A DNA stretch of 64,000 nucleotides from Cristatella mucedo (GCA_009760855.2 WPIO01000001.1:1101001-1165000), one strand, 5' to 3'. Shown: positions 12,455 through 25,100, counted from the first letter of the stretch. Notes: generated by a model not told the origin, from the letters alone. Made by a program: numbers and translations.

Positions 12455-13420
12455 TAATAGGTAGGCTGGGGCGAGAGAATGCTGGGACCCACATGCTGCC
12501 AACTGTGGCAGTAGTCTATCGCCCCCAGGCGCCAAGTCATCCTGTATCTCAGATGTGTCTGACCTCATTTTGACTCTGAGTGAAGGAAATCAATATGTTC
12601 TTCATTGTTGGTGATTTAAACATTCATTTTGATAACTTAGCTGACTTTTCAGCTCCAAATTTCGTGCGCTTATTGACTTATTCTCTCTGGTGGACTGTGT
12701 GCAGGCCCGATTAATATAAAGGGTCACACAATCGACAGAATTTTCTCCTACCGCTGCATGCAATCATCACCTTTTAATACCAAATTCCGCTTACCTGACC
12801 ATATGCCTATCTCATTCCGTCTACAGTGTATTCCCTCCTGTGCATTCAAAGTCACATATGAATTGCGAAACCATAGGCCCCTTGACATTGATGCTGTCAG
12901 GCCGAAAATATCTTCTTAGCTCATGCTACTCAATTCCCCCTCCAAACGGTAATCATCTGTAGAATTCTTTAACTCGACGCTAGCAGATGGGCTTGACAAG
13001 CGTGCACCTCTGAATAAGCACTCTGCGATCCTTGCCCAGATGGTCAACGGTTTACCACAGACATTAAAAAGCTAGGTGTATTAAGCACAAGCTTGAAAAA
13101 GCCTATACAAGATCAGGACTGACTAACAAGAGACATGGATGCTATGCCTACTGTATATCGAACCAATCAATCCTAGCTTAAACTTAAACATTGCTTAATC
13201 ACAGAGGCACGATCAAGAATGCTGCTGTTTACTATCAACCATTTCCTTATACGTTTCCAAGATAGTTCATTCCCCAGTGATCCTTGTGATGAACTAGCCG
13301 ATCACTTCTATAGCTGCTTTGACAACAAGATAGATAGTATCCGTTAGCTCATCGTCAGGGTGTCCTCATCGCCTCTGGAATTCGGTCCCTCAATTCTGTT
13401 CAGCATTTCAATGTCTGATA
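12455..13420 (+). pseudogene. LINE-A apurinic endonuclease domain remnant
   Basis: Pieces in three frames spell the end of an L2/CR1-type AP endonuclease: VVYRPQAPS, then the core FIVGDLNIHFDN, then RLLTYSL, IKGHTIDRIFS and finally LPDHMPISFRL (family: SDH…). The motifs are in the right order and spacing for the C-terminal half of the EN domain. The sequence then runs into the linker before the reverse transcriptase (near 13300-13420) and decays. Frameshifts and stops show it is dead. This is the only place in the window where the EN part of a LINE is visible. Confidence 0.65.
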
Positions 13421-14959
13421 TCAAGAAATTCAAGAGTCACATAATCAAAATATCAAATACATGTTTATATCAAGATGTCGAAATATTAAAATCAAAATAA
13501 TTTCCACATCAGCTAATTATAATTTTCATATCAGTTTATGTCAAAATAAAAAACTATTCCTCTAGACCCTATTACTATTGTCCTGGTGCTTAGATGCATA
13601 GATCTGCTGCTGTCATTTATAACTAAAATTATTATATGCCATTAGCCTTAGGTCATATCTCAGCACCATTCAAAAAAGGCTGTAGTCAGGCCACGGCTCA
13701 AGCGAAAAACACTAGACCAAACGAATCGCCAGGCCCTGAACGACACTCGGACACCGTTCTGGAAGTCACCTCAAAACGATTTCCCTTTTTAGCATTGAGC
13801 ATCGTATCACTTACCATTCGATTGTGCTTCCTTTGCAGAATATATAAAGAGCTTAGAAATATATTCAAGTTTTATGAGAGTGCTATTTCAATATTTTTTT
13901 ATTTTGTTAATATTACACATACCGAGTGGCAGAGTCATTCACCAACTAGAAGTTGTTTATACAGGTTGGCACGAGCTGGCTGGTCTAAAGCATTATACCT
14001 TGCCCGATATGAACTATTGGTTATCGCTTCGCTTGCACGGTGTAAAGTGCCAAGATAGAGGTGATGTTCCTCTAATCGTGCAAAAATAAAGACTTAGTTA
14101 TTAATTGTTAGTAAATTATGCATGAGAACTTGTAAAAGATGCACAAAAATGAGCATTACTAAGACCGATAGTTAGTGTGTACACAAGCAACATAACAACG
14201 ACTATGGCCTTGCTTGATATAATAGCAGATCACTTGCTCAAAAAAATTCATTTGATCCTAGCAAGGAGCTAATAACCTTCTAATTACGATGTAGTTGCTT
14301 TACCAAAGCCATTTATTTCTCCCCGAATTAAAGTGATAGGTAGAGGGTGGTAGGGCATCTTTTAGAAGACCATATTGAAATAACAATATTGCTGCCCTTT
14401 GCGTCAAATGACTAACATTAGCAGACCTCTGTCTCACTAGCCAAGCAAGTAATTGCAGTACGGACAGGCCGGACACTGGCTAGTAGTCATAGCGTCCAGA
14501 AAGCTTCAGAGAATCACCAACTTCACTTTGTATTACATCTAAGGAAATGCGTAGCAATCTAAAGTAAATAAGAGGCCACGATAAGAGCAAGCCTTAGATT
14601 TATATGCTACATATATCTTACTCATCCTGGCCTTTGCAGTAAAGGACGTCGCGGTAAATCTGGAGGAGGAGAGAACATGCTAAATCAACTGGGATTATGG
14701 GAGGGGCCGGGTAGGACGTAGGCCTGCCAAGGGCCAGCTGCCGGATGTGCTAACGAGGTGAAGAGTGGTAGTGCATAGGATTGGTTTGGAGGAACGGGTG
14801 GAGCTGATTTCACTTTAAGTAACACCGGAATCAACCTTTTTAGAGCAGTGTCAAAGGGAAATAAGCTCCATTACTGGGTAAATGAATATCAGGAAACTCA
14901 GTTGCTAGTTATGAGAGAACCGAATGTGATTCGGAAATAGGAAATGTTAAGGCTAACAA
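13421..14959 (+). other. No gene; LINE-A tail scrap at 13808-13870
   Basis: 'accattcgattgtgcttcc' followed by 'tttgcagaatatataaagagc' at 13808-13870 is the start of the LINE-A 3' end on the plus strand. The remainder, including 14.1-14.9 kb, holds nothing I recognise. Confidence 0.4.
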
Positions 14960-15414
14960 TCGACTCTATTAGCATATCTCTTGTTGAATCTGCATAAAAT
15001 CTAGGTGCCCTGTTCTGAAGTGACCTTTAATAAGATGATCACATCAGCTCTACAGTCAAGTGTGCTCACTTTCAGCTAAACTTCGGGCCTGCTGTGAAGG
15101 GATGCTACATCTAAATTTGTTCCATACATTTGCAAACTTACCGTCTTGAACTCTGTAACCCACTGCTTTCTAGTTTACCGGCCAGTGCAATCAAATGGTT
15201 ACAGTTGGTGCGAAACTTTAAATCGACGCTTGTCTATTGTGAACGTCCCAGTTGCCTGATCGGGCCACTTCTTATGGACCTATGCTGACTCCCAGTTCAG
15301 CAACGCATCGACTTCAAGATTCTATAACTCATTTTTAGGTTCATTCATTGTTTGGTGCAGCAAATTTGAACTGCCTAAAAGGACACTAAGTTCTTTGAGG
15401 GCGTTATAACAAAT
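14960..15414 (+). mobile_element. LINE-A copy with internal deletion
   Basis: It begins with 'aaaatctaggtgccctgttc' (reverse transcriptase thumb region) and passes through 'acagttggtgcgaaac' and 'agttcagcaacgcatcgact'. Soon after 'ggttcattcattgtttggtg' it jumps to the terminal 'actaagttctttgagggcg', ending 'aacaaatg'. About 350 bp present in fuller copies is missing. A TIR element abuts its 3' end. Confidence 0.6.
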
Positions 15415-15759
15415 GAAGCTGGAGGCGGTAGTTTGGGTTGCCATGGTAACCCGGTTGTTCATGGACAGCGATAGCTATTTTAATATCGGTCACATTATAT
15501 GCAAATAGGTTAAAAATATTGGGCTAGTCGATTTCTATTCGTCAGCAGACAAACAGCTATTTCAAAAACGATGAGTTTTTGTGCCCATGGCTCTTTTGAT
15601 TTCTTCGACCTGATTCTGACAATGCAGCTCATGAATCAGGTCAACAGCGTTTTCGACATCAAAACGCTATATTTCGTAGAGCAGCTACCCGCAAAATAAA
15701 TAATTAATTGCAATTCTACTTGCGGAATTTCAGTAACCCAAGTTACAGCCATCAGGCTC
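15415..15759 (+). mobile_element. TIR element, short internally deleted copy
   Basis: Its left part ('tttgggttgccatggtaac', 'attatatgcaaatagg') and right part ('gacctgattctgac', 'aacgctatatttcgtagagc', 'gtaacccaagttac', 'catcaggctc') match the two ends of the longer element at 47491-48328, which lies in the opposite orientation. The central block of about 490 bp is absent. The outer ends carry the degenerate inverted repeat GAGCC(C/T)GATGG. It inserted at or next to a LINE-A tail. This is a MITE-like non-autonomous copy. Confidence 0.65.
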
Positions 15760-17339
15760 AAACGTAGTAGTACTATTTTCATTATTATAGCCTTGAATTT
15801 GTTTATTTAATTTGCAAAACTACTTCAGCCGTACCTCATACAAGTATAGAGTTTTCACGAAAGTTCTCTACGGTTCCAGAAATTTTAGATGTATGTTGAA
15901 ATCAGCTGGCGAAATCTAACCACTGGGTGGTCGGCTCTTCGAAAACAACTAAGCTATATAGACGTCACACACTTGCTAACATGTTTGTCACATTTAATGT
16001 ACTTAACAATCCGTTCAAGGATTAATAAATGACCAATTGACTTTTACAACATCCCAAGTCTTATGCTTTGAGGAATATTGACAGAATTGCATAGATAATT
16101 TAATGACTTAAAATTCAAAAAACTCCATCATTAGTTATTAGTAAATTTAAATTGTATTAAAACTTAATAGTATTAAGTAATATTACTAATAATAATAATT
16201 ACTTGTACTAATATGTATACTAATTAATAGTCTAAATATTATTATTAACATTAAATAGTAGTAGCTAAAGTTTTAATTCAACATAAACTATGACAATGGT
16301 CGTCAAAAGGTCGTAGGAGAGGTTCTGCGATCGGCCGTTGCCAGGATGGAAAAGGTGCCAAGAGGGAGAAGAATTAGCTTTGTCTGCCAGGAGTACGTTA
16401 AGTTAAGGAAAGTTCAGCTCGATGATCTGCCAGGCATCTCTTCACTTATGATTAACACTTTTTACTTAGCAATGCTTACGTAGAAGTATGGCACACGCTC
16501 AGCAGTTACTTTAAGAAGTGAAATGACAGAAAGCTTGAAGCTTAAACTACTTTCATTTTGGGAGTCGATGGTAATCTTTTCGGTAAAACATTACATAAAA
16601 TGCCGGGTTTGTAGTAAGCGGCAAATACATCAAGTATTTTCACTGAACTAAAGCAATGTCCTCACAGCGATAGACACAGGTTGACGTACAACGACCCAAT
16701 CTGATATTGTCTCCTCGCCCTTCGTGGTCCTCAAGGTAAATCAATTAACCTACCACTCCCACATCCATCAATCACTGCCCAGCAGGCTGGCTGCGTGCAC
16801 GAACAACTGAATGGGTGGCTAAAATATTGGGAGTGGTCAAACTGGCAAATTTCTTGGAAACTTTCTCATTATAAGACAAACAAGTTTAAAATGCAACCCC
16901 AAGTTAGGGTGACTGACATGCTACCAGATTATGCTAGAGAAAACTATTTTTAAAAATATCTTCATACCGAAAGTATTACATCGAGCTCGCTTGCAAAAGT
17001 TTTTGTTAATAGCAATATAATTTAGCGTTAGGCGAACTTTGAAAGTTAAAGCAACTCAGCCAGAAACGGACGTGCTGGACATTGCTTGAAACTGTGTAAA
17101 AACGTTACATTTTCAAAATAAGGACACACCACCTTGAGGTCAACCATCCGATCGGTAGTTGCCCAAATCAAAAAGCTTAAACCTAATCGCTCCAAGCGAA
17201 GCCACGCCCTCGTCTATCTTACCTTCACCAAATGGCTATTCAATGCTAAAACTCATTATTTCTTTGATTTACATCTGTGAACATTACTTGTTGATATTTT
17301 TACATTAAGCCAAAAAACAAAAGTAACTATCGCTTAGCA
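15760..17339. other. Intergenic, AT-rich
   Basis: No gene or identified transposon. 16120-16270 is extremely AT-rich with ATT/AAT runs. Nothing else stands out. Confidence 0.4.
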
Positions 17340-18480
17340 ACTATACTATCGTTAGAATTAATATATTGATAATTTATTGCAGCTGGGCCTTGGTAATGTG
17401 GTGGATCGTGGTGGAATATGGTATTTGCCCATGCCATTGATTGATTGCAGAGAATTGCTATAGAATGATCGAGACAATTGTAGCGAAATTGTCCGATTAT
17501 GCAATAGTCAAAGTTGAGATTAGTGTGCAATCATAATAAGAGCTGTATGTGTGCTGGTCGCTTTTCAACGAACTAAGGTAGATTGTGGTGGAGCTTTATG
17601 GGGGTAGGCAGTTGCAGTCAATTGCAATGCATTGCACGAGAATGGGCACGCACAATAAGGTGCAATTGTGTGGGTGCACTTTTAACCGAGCCCGTTCTTT
17701 TATGCGATGTAAATTACAGCTTCGTGCTGACGATTTGAGGATGATGTACAGTGAATTAGAGTGGATTTCAATATCTCCCATGCTATTTTGGACGATATTG
17801 CCTCACTTTGAGAGTGGATTTTTTTAACTTAAGTGGTTGTGCACACGAGACAGTAAGCTTTAATGTGTAATCAAAACTGGAGGTCGGTGCAAGCAATTTC
17901 TAGTCGCTCTGTGGTGGATGCGATGGATTGAGGTATTTCCCTGGGGCTTTGCATTCCATTGCAGTGCATTCATGGGAACGCAAATGCCAATGGAAGTAAG
18001 ATTTCTTGAGCATATTTGCCACAGTGCTCTGTCATATGCAATCAAAAATAGGCTTTCTGACAAGATTACTTTTGTTTTACTGTGGAATGCAGTGGATTAT
18101 GTTATAGCCCGGGCAGCTGCGATCTATTCCGCGGACTTTGCGAGAACTTGTTAATGAAATCTGTGTAATTTTTTGGGTACACTAAACGTAGTGTAGTTTA
18201 TATTCCAAAACTTGCTGGAGTTTTTCTAATTTACAGTGGATTTAAGGTTATCCGAAGTAGTTTTCGGTATATGCCTCAGTCTTTGCAGCCCATCATGCAT
18301 GTGCATTTGTGCCCACAACGATATTAAATTTGGTGGATATGTAAAACTAAAGATAGAATATTCACTTTAAATTTAAGCTCGGAAACGCCAATGCCCAATC
18401 AAGTTAGCCTAATTAGAGTGGATTTCGGTTATTTGCGGAATTCTCAAGCTGCTCAGCCAGCGGGAAAGTGAATCTACTAT
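17340..18480. repeat. Second degenerate satellite-like block, inverted
   Basis: The sequence is dominated by words such as 'gtggaatgcagtggatta', 'tgcattccattgcagtgc' and 'gcaattgcaatgcattgc', which read as the reverse complement of the words in the 5.0-7.2 kb block. Units are strongly diverged and I cannot give an exact period. Confidence 0.35.
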
Positions 18481-19364
18481 AGATTTAAGTGCAGAGACCG
18501 TGCAAAAAGCCGAGGTTGAGGCCAAAAGAGAAGTTGCAGAGTTAATTCACATGCTGTAAGTAAACATGGTCATAGTCCCACGTATTCGCTATGTTCTGCA
18601 AATTAAATGCTTCTTTAGCATACGCCCAGTCTGAGCTGGCAAACAACCGAAGTGTAACACTTACAAACATCTTGTGGGGTTTCCACGCCTGCACAGAACT
18701 AAGCCTCACACACGTTGCTCGTAAAGGCGCTAGTCTCAGCCGACAAAAGACGAATACTGGTCAATTATGTGCCTTGTACCACGCCAGGCGACTTGGAAGT
18801 GCTGCACCGCAGCATGCAGTGTGCCAAAAGTAGCAGGCACACGGTAGAGAAGAAGCACACCCATTCCAAACTGACAAGTATGTCTACATAACGTAGACAA
18901 GTGTATTCGACAGCATACAATTACAGGCGTGCACCAGCTGCACAATAATGTGCACCAACACCTCCTTGACCTAGAGCTCTAATCAGCTCAAATGTCAATG
19001 CCGATTCTGGAATCACAGTGGACTGCCTATCTCATGGCGTCCGGCCGGTTTAATGTGACCTCGGTCGTTGGTTATTGAATACTCGGTTCCTAACTATTAC
19101 AAGTCAGGAATCGCGAATAATTATTATAAATCATGATCTGAATGGTTTAGTAGGCAATGCTTTTTCAGATCGCCAATGACTTTCTGAAGATACAGGGATT
19201 ATTTTTGCATTACCAGGGTATGACCACAGCATGACGATCCGATTTAGGGTTTGGGCTAGCAAAATGCAAGCAAGTATTTATTGGGGATGGGGAAACTGAC
19301 ATGCAAACATAAACAGGTCAGCTAATGCTGGTTGCCTCCATCTTAGTTATGAAAGCTGTTACTT
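18481..19364. other. Intergenic, nothing recognised
   Basis: No splice-supported exon and no identifiable repeat. Confidence 0.4.
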
Positions 19365-20251
19365 TAAAATGTTTCTCCGTCTGTAACTCCACAAATTCAT
19401 ACAGACTATGTGGTTGTTACGCAGGAGAGTTTTGTACAGTGCACTCACAGCCTAAGCAGCTCGGTAAGCATTTGGTAGCCAAGAGACTTCGTCTCATACA
19501 AAAAAGAGAAAGTGGGACGCATAGCAGAGTCCGGAGAGCATTCGAAGTAGTGAGTAGCATGGAAGTAGCAGCTCAGGACCACTGAAAATGATGAGCCATA
19601 GTCGGCAGTAGGAGAATAGTTGTTGTTGCCTAAGATTTGTGGAAGCGAGTTCCACAGTATAGGACCTGCAGAGCTAAAGCTTCTGCAACCAACGGTCTTG
19701 AAGTGGAGGAATGAAACCGCTAATTTAGCATCCACCTGAGGACGCGAACAGGCTGAAACTGGTGCAGGAGTTCAGCTAGGTACGAAGGAGCCAAGCTGTG
19801 GCAGGCCTTGTGGGTCAGCGTAAGAACTTTGCTCTGTATCCATTGCTCTATCGGCATTCATCCTAGCTCTTTTAGCCAAGAAGACACGTGCTCAAACCTC
19901 CGGGACTTAAAGACTAGCCTTGCAGCCATATTCACAGTCAGCTGCAGTGGCCTAATAGCTTTCTTTGGTAGCCCAGCCAAAAGGGAATTATAATAATCAA
20001 GCCGAGACAGCACTAAGGCGCTGGTTAAATTGTTTACAAGCAACTGTGGGAGACAGCCCCTGATCTTGGATAGGGATCGGACGTGATGGCTAGCTGTAAA
20101 AGCAGTCTTCTGAATTAAGCTTTTAAAATTGAGGCAGCTGTCGAAAACAACACCTAAATTTCAAGTGCGTGGTGATGGTCGCACAATAGTATCACCCATT
20201 AGAAGAGCAAAGCCTTTTAATCCAGCCAAGTGCTTATGATGTCCCACGAGC

Positions 20252-20559
20252 TGGTTTGGTCCAGTGGTTAAGGTGCTTGCCCCGACCAAGGTCTGGCTGA
20301 GGTCGTGGGCTCGAGCCCTGACGAACATGTAACAATAATAATAATAATGTACTTGATAAAGCGCCCTCAGAGAACTCAATCTCTTTCTAGGCGCTTTACA
20401 TTTGCTGCAAAGGGAAATGCAATTAAATGGCAAGTAAAATCATGCATGAAAAACAAACAAAATGAATAACATGGTTAGGGGTGACAGTGTGAAGCACCTG
20501 AATAGAAATTTAGTTCTCTTGGGGCGCTATACAAATGAGATATATTTTTTGAATTATAT
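20252..20559 (+). mobile_element. SINE family S1 (tRNA head, LINE-like 3' end), interrupted
   Basis: The head has an RNA polymerase III A box (TGGTCCAGTGG) and B box (GGGCTCGAGCCC). The body reappears at 20487 as 'gtgtgaagcacctgaatag' and 'ttagttctcttggggcgct', and it ends in a T/A-rich tail. ACGAGC at 20246-20251 and 20560-20565 is a target duplication; removing the insert restores the LINE-B reading frame. A LINE-A piece (20331-20486) is nested inside. Confidence 0.8.
20331..20486 (-). mobile_element. LINE-A 3' end nested inside the S1 SINE
   Basis: Read on the minus strand: 'tttgcagcaaatgtaaagcg', the hairpin words, then (ATT)n. The copy is truncated just inside the 'cacccctaaccatg' region. 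It splits the S1 SINE between its tRNA head and its body. Confidence 0.8.
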
Positions 20560-20745
20560 ACGAGCAGCAGTTCGGTTTTACAATCATTTAATATCAGGAA
20601 ATTTTCCGACATCCAGGATCGATGATCGGCAAGGCAAGCATTCAGTTTCTCAGTTGCTGCAGCAGATTCCGACGGTTTGAATGACAAATACAACTGAGGA
20701 TCGTCAGCATAAAAAGTGAACCCTGCCATTGCGATTTCAGATCCA

Positions 20746-21103
20746 TAGTCAAGCTAGACGTCACATTCAACATGCAAAGCAGCATGCATGCAAGAATAGG
20801 TGCAAACAATATTGTGGGCCGTTTTCTCATTCACTCGAATGCTGGTACCATTGCAAATAACGTGCACGTTTGGCTTACTGCATTAGCTGGGGCGTTCAAA
20901 ATTCAATGAATGGCAAAGTAGCAGTCCTCACAGGGCTTGCCTTGCTCAGGCATGAGCACTTGAATTTAAGCTTTAAGTCAATTAAGCATCAATTAAGCAC
21001 CAAGAGGCCTACATCGGCACTATGTCATCTTAAACGACTCAACGAAATTAATGCAGGGTAACCTAACGCCTTCCTCGGTGGGTCTGGAACATAGACATTT
21101 GGT
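20746..21103. other. Intergenic, nothing recognised
   Basis: Possibly the decayed upstream continuation of the LINE-B copy, but I see no motif. Confidence 0.3.
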
Positions 21104-21390
21104 CATAATAATAATAATAATAATAATAATACACTTGATAAAGCACCCTCGGAGAACTTAATCTCTTTCTAGGTGCTTTACATTTGCTGCAAAGGGAAAT
21201 GCAATTGAATGGTAAGTAAAATCATGCTTGAAAAACAAACACAATGAATAATATGGTTAGGGGTGACATGCACAGGGTCAGCATGCAAATGTGGTTAGTG
21301 GCAGCATGCACAGTGTCAGCGCGCATAAGCACATGAAGGACGAATCACAGGGACCCACTATATGCTGTCCTAAATAGGTGTGTCATGAAA
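21104..21390 (-). mobile_element. LINE-A 3' end
   Basis: It starts with (AAT)n at 21104-21130, followed by the reverse complement of the LINE-A tail, the 'catggttagggg' type 3' UTR repeats ('cagggtcagcatgcaaatg', 'agtggcagcatgcacag') and the last codons of the ORF (…THLFRTAYSGS). Moderately well preserved. Confidence 0.75.
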
Positions 21391-22169
21391 AAAGAAAAAA
21401 CATTTTGCCCACTGGTCGGATGGGCCAGTCTCCATTTGCTGACCGTATCCAAGCTTTCTCCTCCTGCAGCATACAGCTTGCAGCCCAGATTGTAAATGGA
21501 CACCCTTCTCAACGAATCGTGATTCGTCTCCATGACATCTGGCCATGGTCGGGGTTTGGAAACTATACCGGAGCTTGACGTTAGCTGGTTCAATAGGCCA
21601 GTAGGGACAACTCCTGACATGCAGTCACCGCTACATGCTGCCTTGAAAGACAGAATGCTTGTTTGGCAGTTGCAGCAGCAGCAACAGCAACTGCATGCAG
21701 AAACTGTGTGAAGCACAGCCAGTTATCAGATGTATTTCAAAATAATTGGATGCAATCCATGGGGTACAGAATACTGATTGCGCTGGTGCAGACACGTGGC
21801 TGCTGCAAAGCATCTCAGCAGCAGCACACTAGGTAAGGCTGCATCTTCTGCACAGTGCACGAGAAACAGGCTGCTTGCTCAGTAACGCAGTAAAATAAGA
21901 AAAGGCAAGCACTTCAGAACCTAGTTTTCTAGATATGGCTACGAACGGCAAATGCAGACTGCTGCAACACAGGCACTACGATAAACACAAGTCAGAGAAG
22001 CCGAGCTCGAGAGAGTGAGTGAGACACAAGTGCATACGCCATCTATCGGCGATGCTTGGTATCACAAAAAAGACAACCGTCAAATGCTCAAGAATAGCTT
22101 TGGCTGCCCCTGCCCTAGCCAGGGGGGCCAGCACTTAATGATTAAGACTGATTGATTGATGATTAAGCA
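21391..22169. other. Non-coding, 3' flank of the MARVEL gene
   Basis: This lies downstream of the minus-strand MARVEL gene. I saw no AATAAA on the minus strand close to the stop codon. Short CAG/CTG-rich words near 21665-21700 create spurious ORFs. Confidence 0.35.
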
Positions 22170-25100
22170 TCAGTAGGCAGGCGGCTGCTGTGAGGCATAC
22201 GGCTGCTGCTCGGCAACATACTCCTCGTCGTGTGCAGAGCCTGAGGCCACGGTTATGCAAGGCAAGGCGATGAGCTCCGGACCATCTTTCAACCAAACCA
22301 CGTTGAAGTAAAGCTCCAGCGAATAGGTGGCCAAAATAATTACACCGAATGCCTAGAGAATGAACCGAAGTGGTTAGTGTCAGAGAGGAGAGCAGCAGCA
22401 GCATTTCGTGCAGAAGCACACACAAATCGACCAGCTGAATCACTGCACAGCGACAATCTCAACCTGAGACGACAATGCTGCACTAGGAAACCTACACATA
22501 CATGCTCACTGGGCGACACTAGGTTGACGTCTGCTGCAACGTGTCGGCTGGCAAAAGCATGAAAATGCATATTCCGAACACACTGGCAACAAGCTGCACG
22601 ATATCTTTTGCAGTTGAATGGCTCAGAGTTTAAGGTACTCTCCAGACCAAGGTCTGGTGGAGGTGATAGGCTCGAGCCCCGTGGCATGTGTCAAGCGACT
22701 GGATACAGATTAAGTTCTCTAAAGACGCTAAACCATGAATTATATTATTGAACTGTTTGGCTAGAGTGTACACTGCCAGACTGCGGCAGATAGTGTAGAA
22801 AATTGGGCTATCTACTCGAAAGAAAAAATAGACCAACGTAAACTGCTGGCCAAGCAGCAAATAGTGCGAACTGTCTGCATAATAAATGCCCTTGTTACTC
22901 GCTAGACTGCAGCAGCAGAGGTTCAAGTTGCTGAGGTACAATTCTCATCTCAAGCCCTCTGCAGCCTGGATTCCACACCCATAACTACAGCATAACAGTT
23001 ATTACAATAACTTTACAATAATTACATTTAATAATTATAATTACAATTACCATAATTACATTTTATAATGATTACACTAATTGCATTACATTAATTACAG
23101 CACGTTTATCGGGCGACTCAAATATGACCGCACACTTACTGAAACACGATTATAGTATACATATCAATTATACTAACCAACAAATAGGTATCAACATGTA
23201 ACAACGTATCAATAATGCAGCTTTGCACACCACTTCCATTTCTCGGTTGAAAAATTAGCACCATACAGCAATCACTGCTGGACAGATCGCACTTGATACT
23301 TTGCAAGCACAATTTTTGAATATTTATTGCAATGGAATTTTGGAGTGCTACGAATGTATTTGCCTAACTGAATTAGATTGTCAAACGTTTAGGTACCAAA
23401 CATTTGCTCTTGGCCACCAGTTAAGGCACCAATCCCTGATGCTTCAATTTATGGCTGTAATTTCAGTTTTTACGAATTTAAAAATAGTTATTGAAGTCTC
23501 TGCAATAGTGGCAGACCTCGTCAGTACAGCAGAGAAAGACATCGATTGCAGTAGAGCTTAGTACAACCGAATCTGAGTAGGCAATATAGCTAGGGGCATA
23601 AAGTTTATAGATTCAATTGAAACATGGGTAGGCTCAGATCAGGCTGCAAGACAAACTGTCTACATATCTCCTGCAAAAAAGAGCAATGGGGAACGTAAAT
23701 AAAGTCATAAATCAAATGGCAATACAAAACTATCCCACACGTGAACTGCACAGCTGTAACAGCTATGTCTTCGCTGTTGGACGAGGACGCCGCCGCCTGC
23801 CTTCGAAGAGTCCGCAATATGCATCCGAGAGCTGACCGTCTGGAATATCACCACTTACGCATCGTCGACCCGGGTTGCATGCTCATTTCCTCATCCTGAA
23901 CGACTTCATTTACTTCGGGGACTTTCCTTCCTCGTGGAAAACGGACTTAATTATCCTCATCCACAAGAAGGGCGACCCAAGAGACAGTGACATTTGAGAC
24001 AGTGAGAACCGTAGCAGAATTAGGAAGGCAGCTGAGGTAGTGAGGACAGTTAGAAGGGATCGGCGATAGTCGGCAGAAGGAGAGTATCTTATGCTGACCC
24101 ACAAGGCCACGGCTTGGATCCTTCGTACCTAGCTGAACTACAGCAACAGTTTCAGCCTGTTCGCGCCCTCAGGTCCCGTGTGGACAATAAAGTAGCAGTT
24201 CCATTCCTCCGCTTAAAGACCGTTGGAGACAGAAGCTTTAGCTCTGCAGGTCCTAGACTGTGGAACTTGCTTCCACAATTCCTACGCAACGACAACTGCT
24301 CTTCTGCTGCCGACTATGGCTCATCCTTTTCATCGGTCCTGAGCTGCTACTTCTATGCTACTCACTACCTCGACTGCTCTCCTGACTCTGCTATGCTTCT
24401 CACTTTCTCTTTGTTGCGTGAGACGGAATCTGTTGGCTACCTAATGCGTACCGAAAGCCGCTTAGGCTGTGAGTGGGCTATACAGAACTCTCCTGCGTAG
24501 CACCCACATTGTCTTTATGACTTTGTGGAGTTACAGATGGAGATACATTGCATTACATTACTAGTCATGGCCTGTACATGCATTTGTGAAACTTACTGGT
24601 CAAGAATGTCCGTGATTTCTGCAAAATCTCTTTAATCGTGGTCTTTAATGCAAAATATTACCAAGATTACAAATAATAAAAAAATCTTAGCACTAAGAGT
24701 TCAAAAAAGTATGGAAACCTTACATAATGCAGGATGGAAATGAAGCATGCCAATTATTTAATCAAACCATACAAGCTCAGCATGAATAAGCAGGCACATA
24801 TGGTCCACATATGAACGGAGCAAAGACTGCCACTAAGAAATGGGTCATTAGATTCTTTAAAATGGTCTTACACTGAGCACGTGCACAAACACACACAGGC
24901 ACATACACAAACACACACACACACACACACACACAGACATCTATCTATCTATCTTTCTGTCTGTCTGTCTGTCTGTCTATCTGTCTGTCTATCTGTCTGT
25001 CTATCTCTCAATTTCTTTCAAAACTACTGCTAAAGCTAAACATATACACAAGGGAATGCTGAAGCTGAAAGCCAATTCATTTAAACAAGCTGCAACATGC

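Larger units (their letters stand above)
19365..20745 (-). mobile_element. LINE-B copy, interrupted by a SINE
   Basis: Read on the minus strand, the reverse transcriptase palm motif YADDPQLYLSF (near 20700) is followed by WMSENF and KTELLLV. The frame is then broken by an insertion (20252-20559) and resumes with GHHKHLAGLKGF, LGVVFDS, LVLSRLDYYNSLLAGLPKKA, RPLQLTVNMAARLV, SLAPSYLAELLHQF, FSSAGPILWNSLP and the 3' UTR words shared by all LINE-B copies. The order is that of an L2/CR1-clade reverse transcriptase C-terminal half. Several frameshifts make it inactive. Parts: 20560-20745 and 19365-20251. Confidence 0.72.

Noticed and set aside
20252-20330. Functional tRNA gene
   Set aside because: The A and B boxes are present, but acceptor and anticodon stems do not pair and the same head is joined to the S1 body in several copies, so it is a SINE head.
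21345-21716. 123-codon minus-strand ORF
   Set aside because: Its C-terminal end is the LINE-A ORF end and its start is a CAG-repeat translation; the middle has no recognisable domain.
22377-22687. Opposing ORFs next to the last MARVEL exon
   Set aside because: They lie in the intron and partly in an S1 SINE, and lack splice support.
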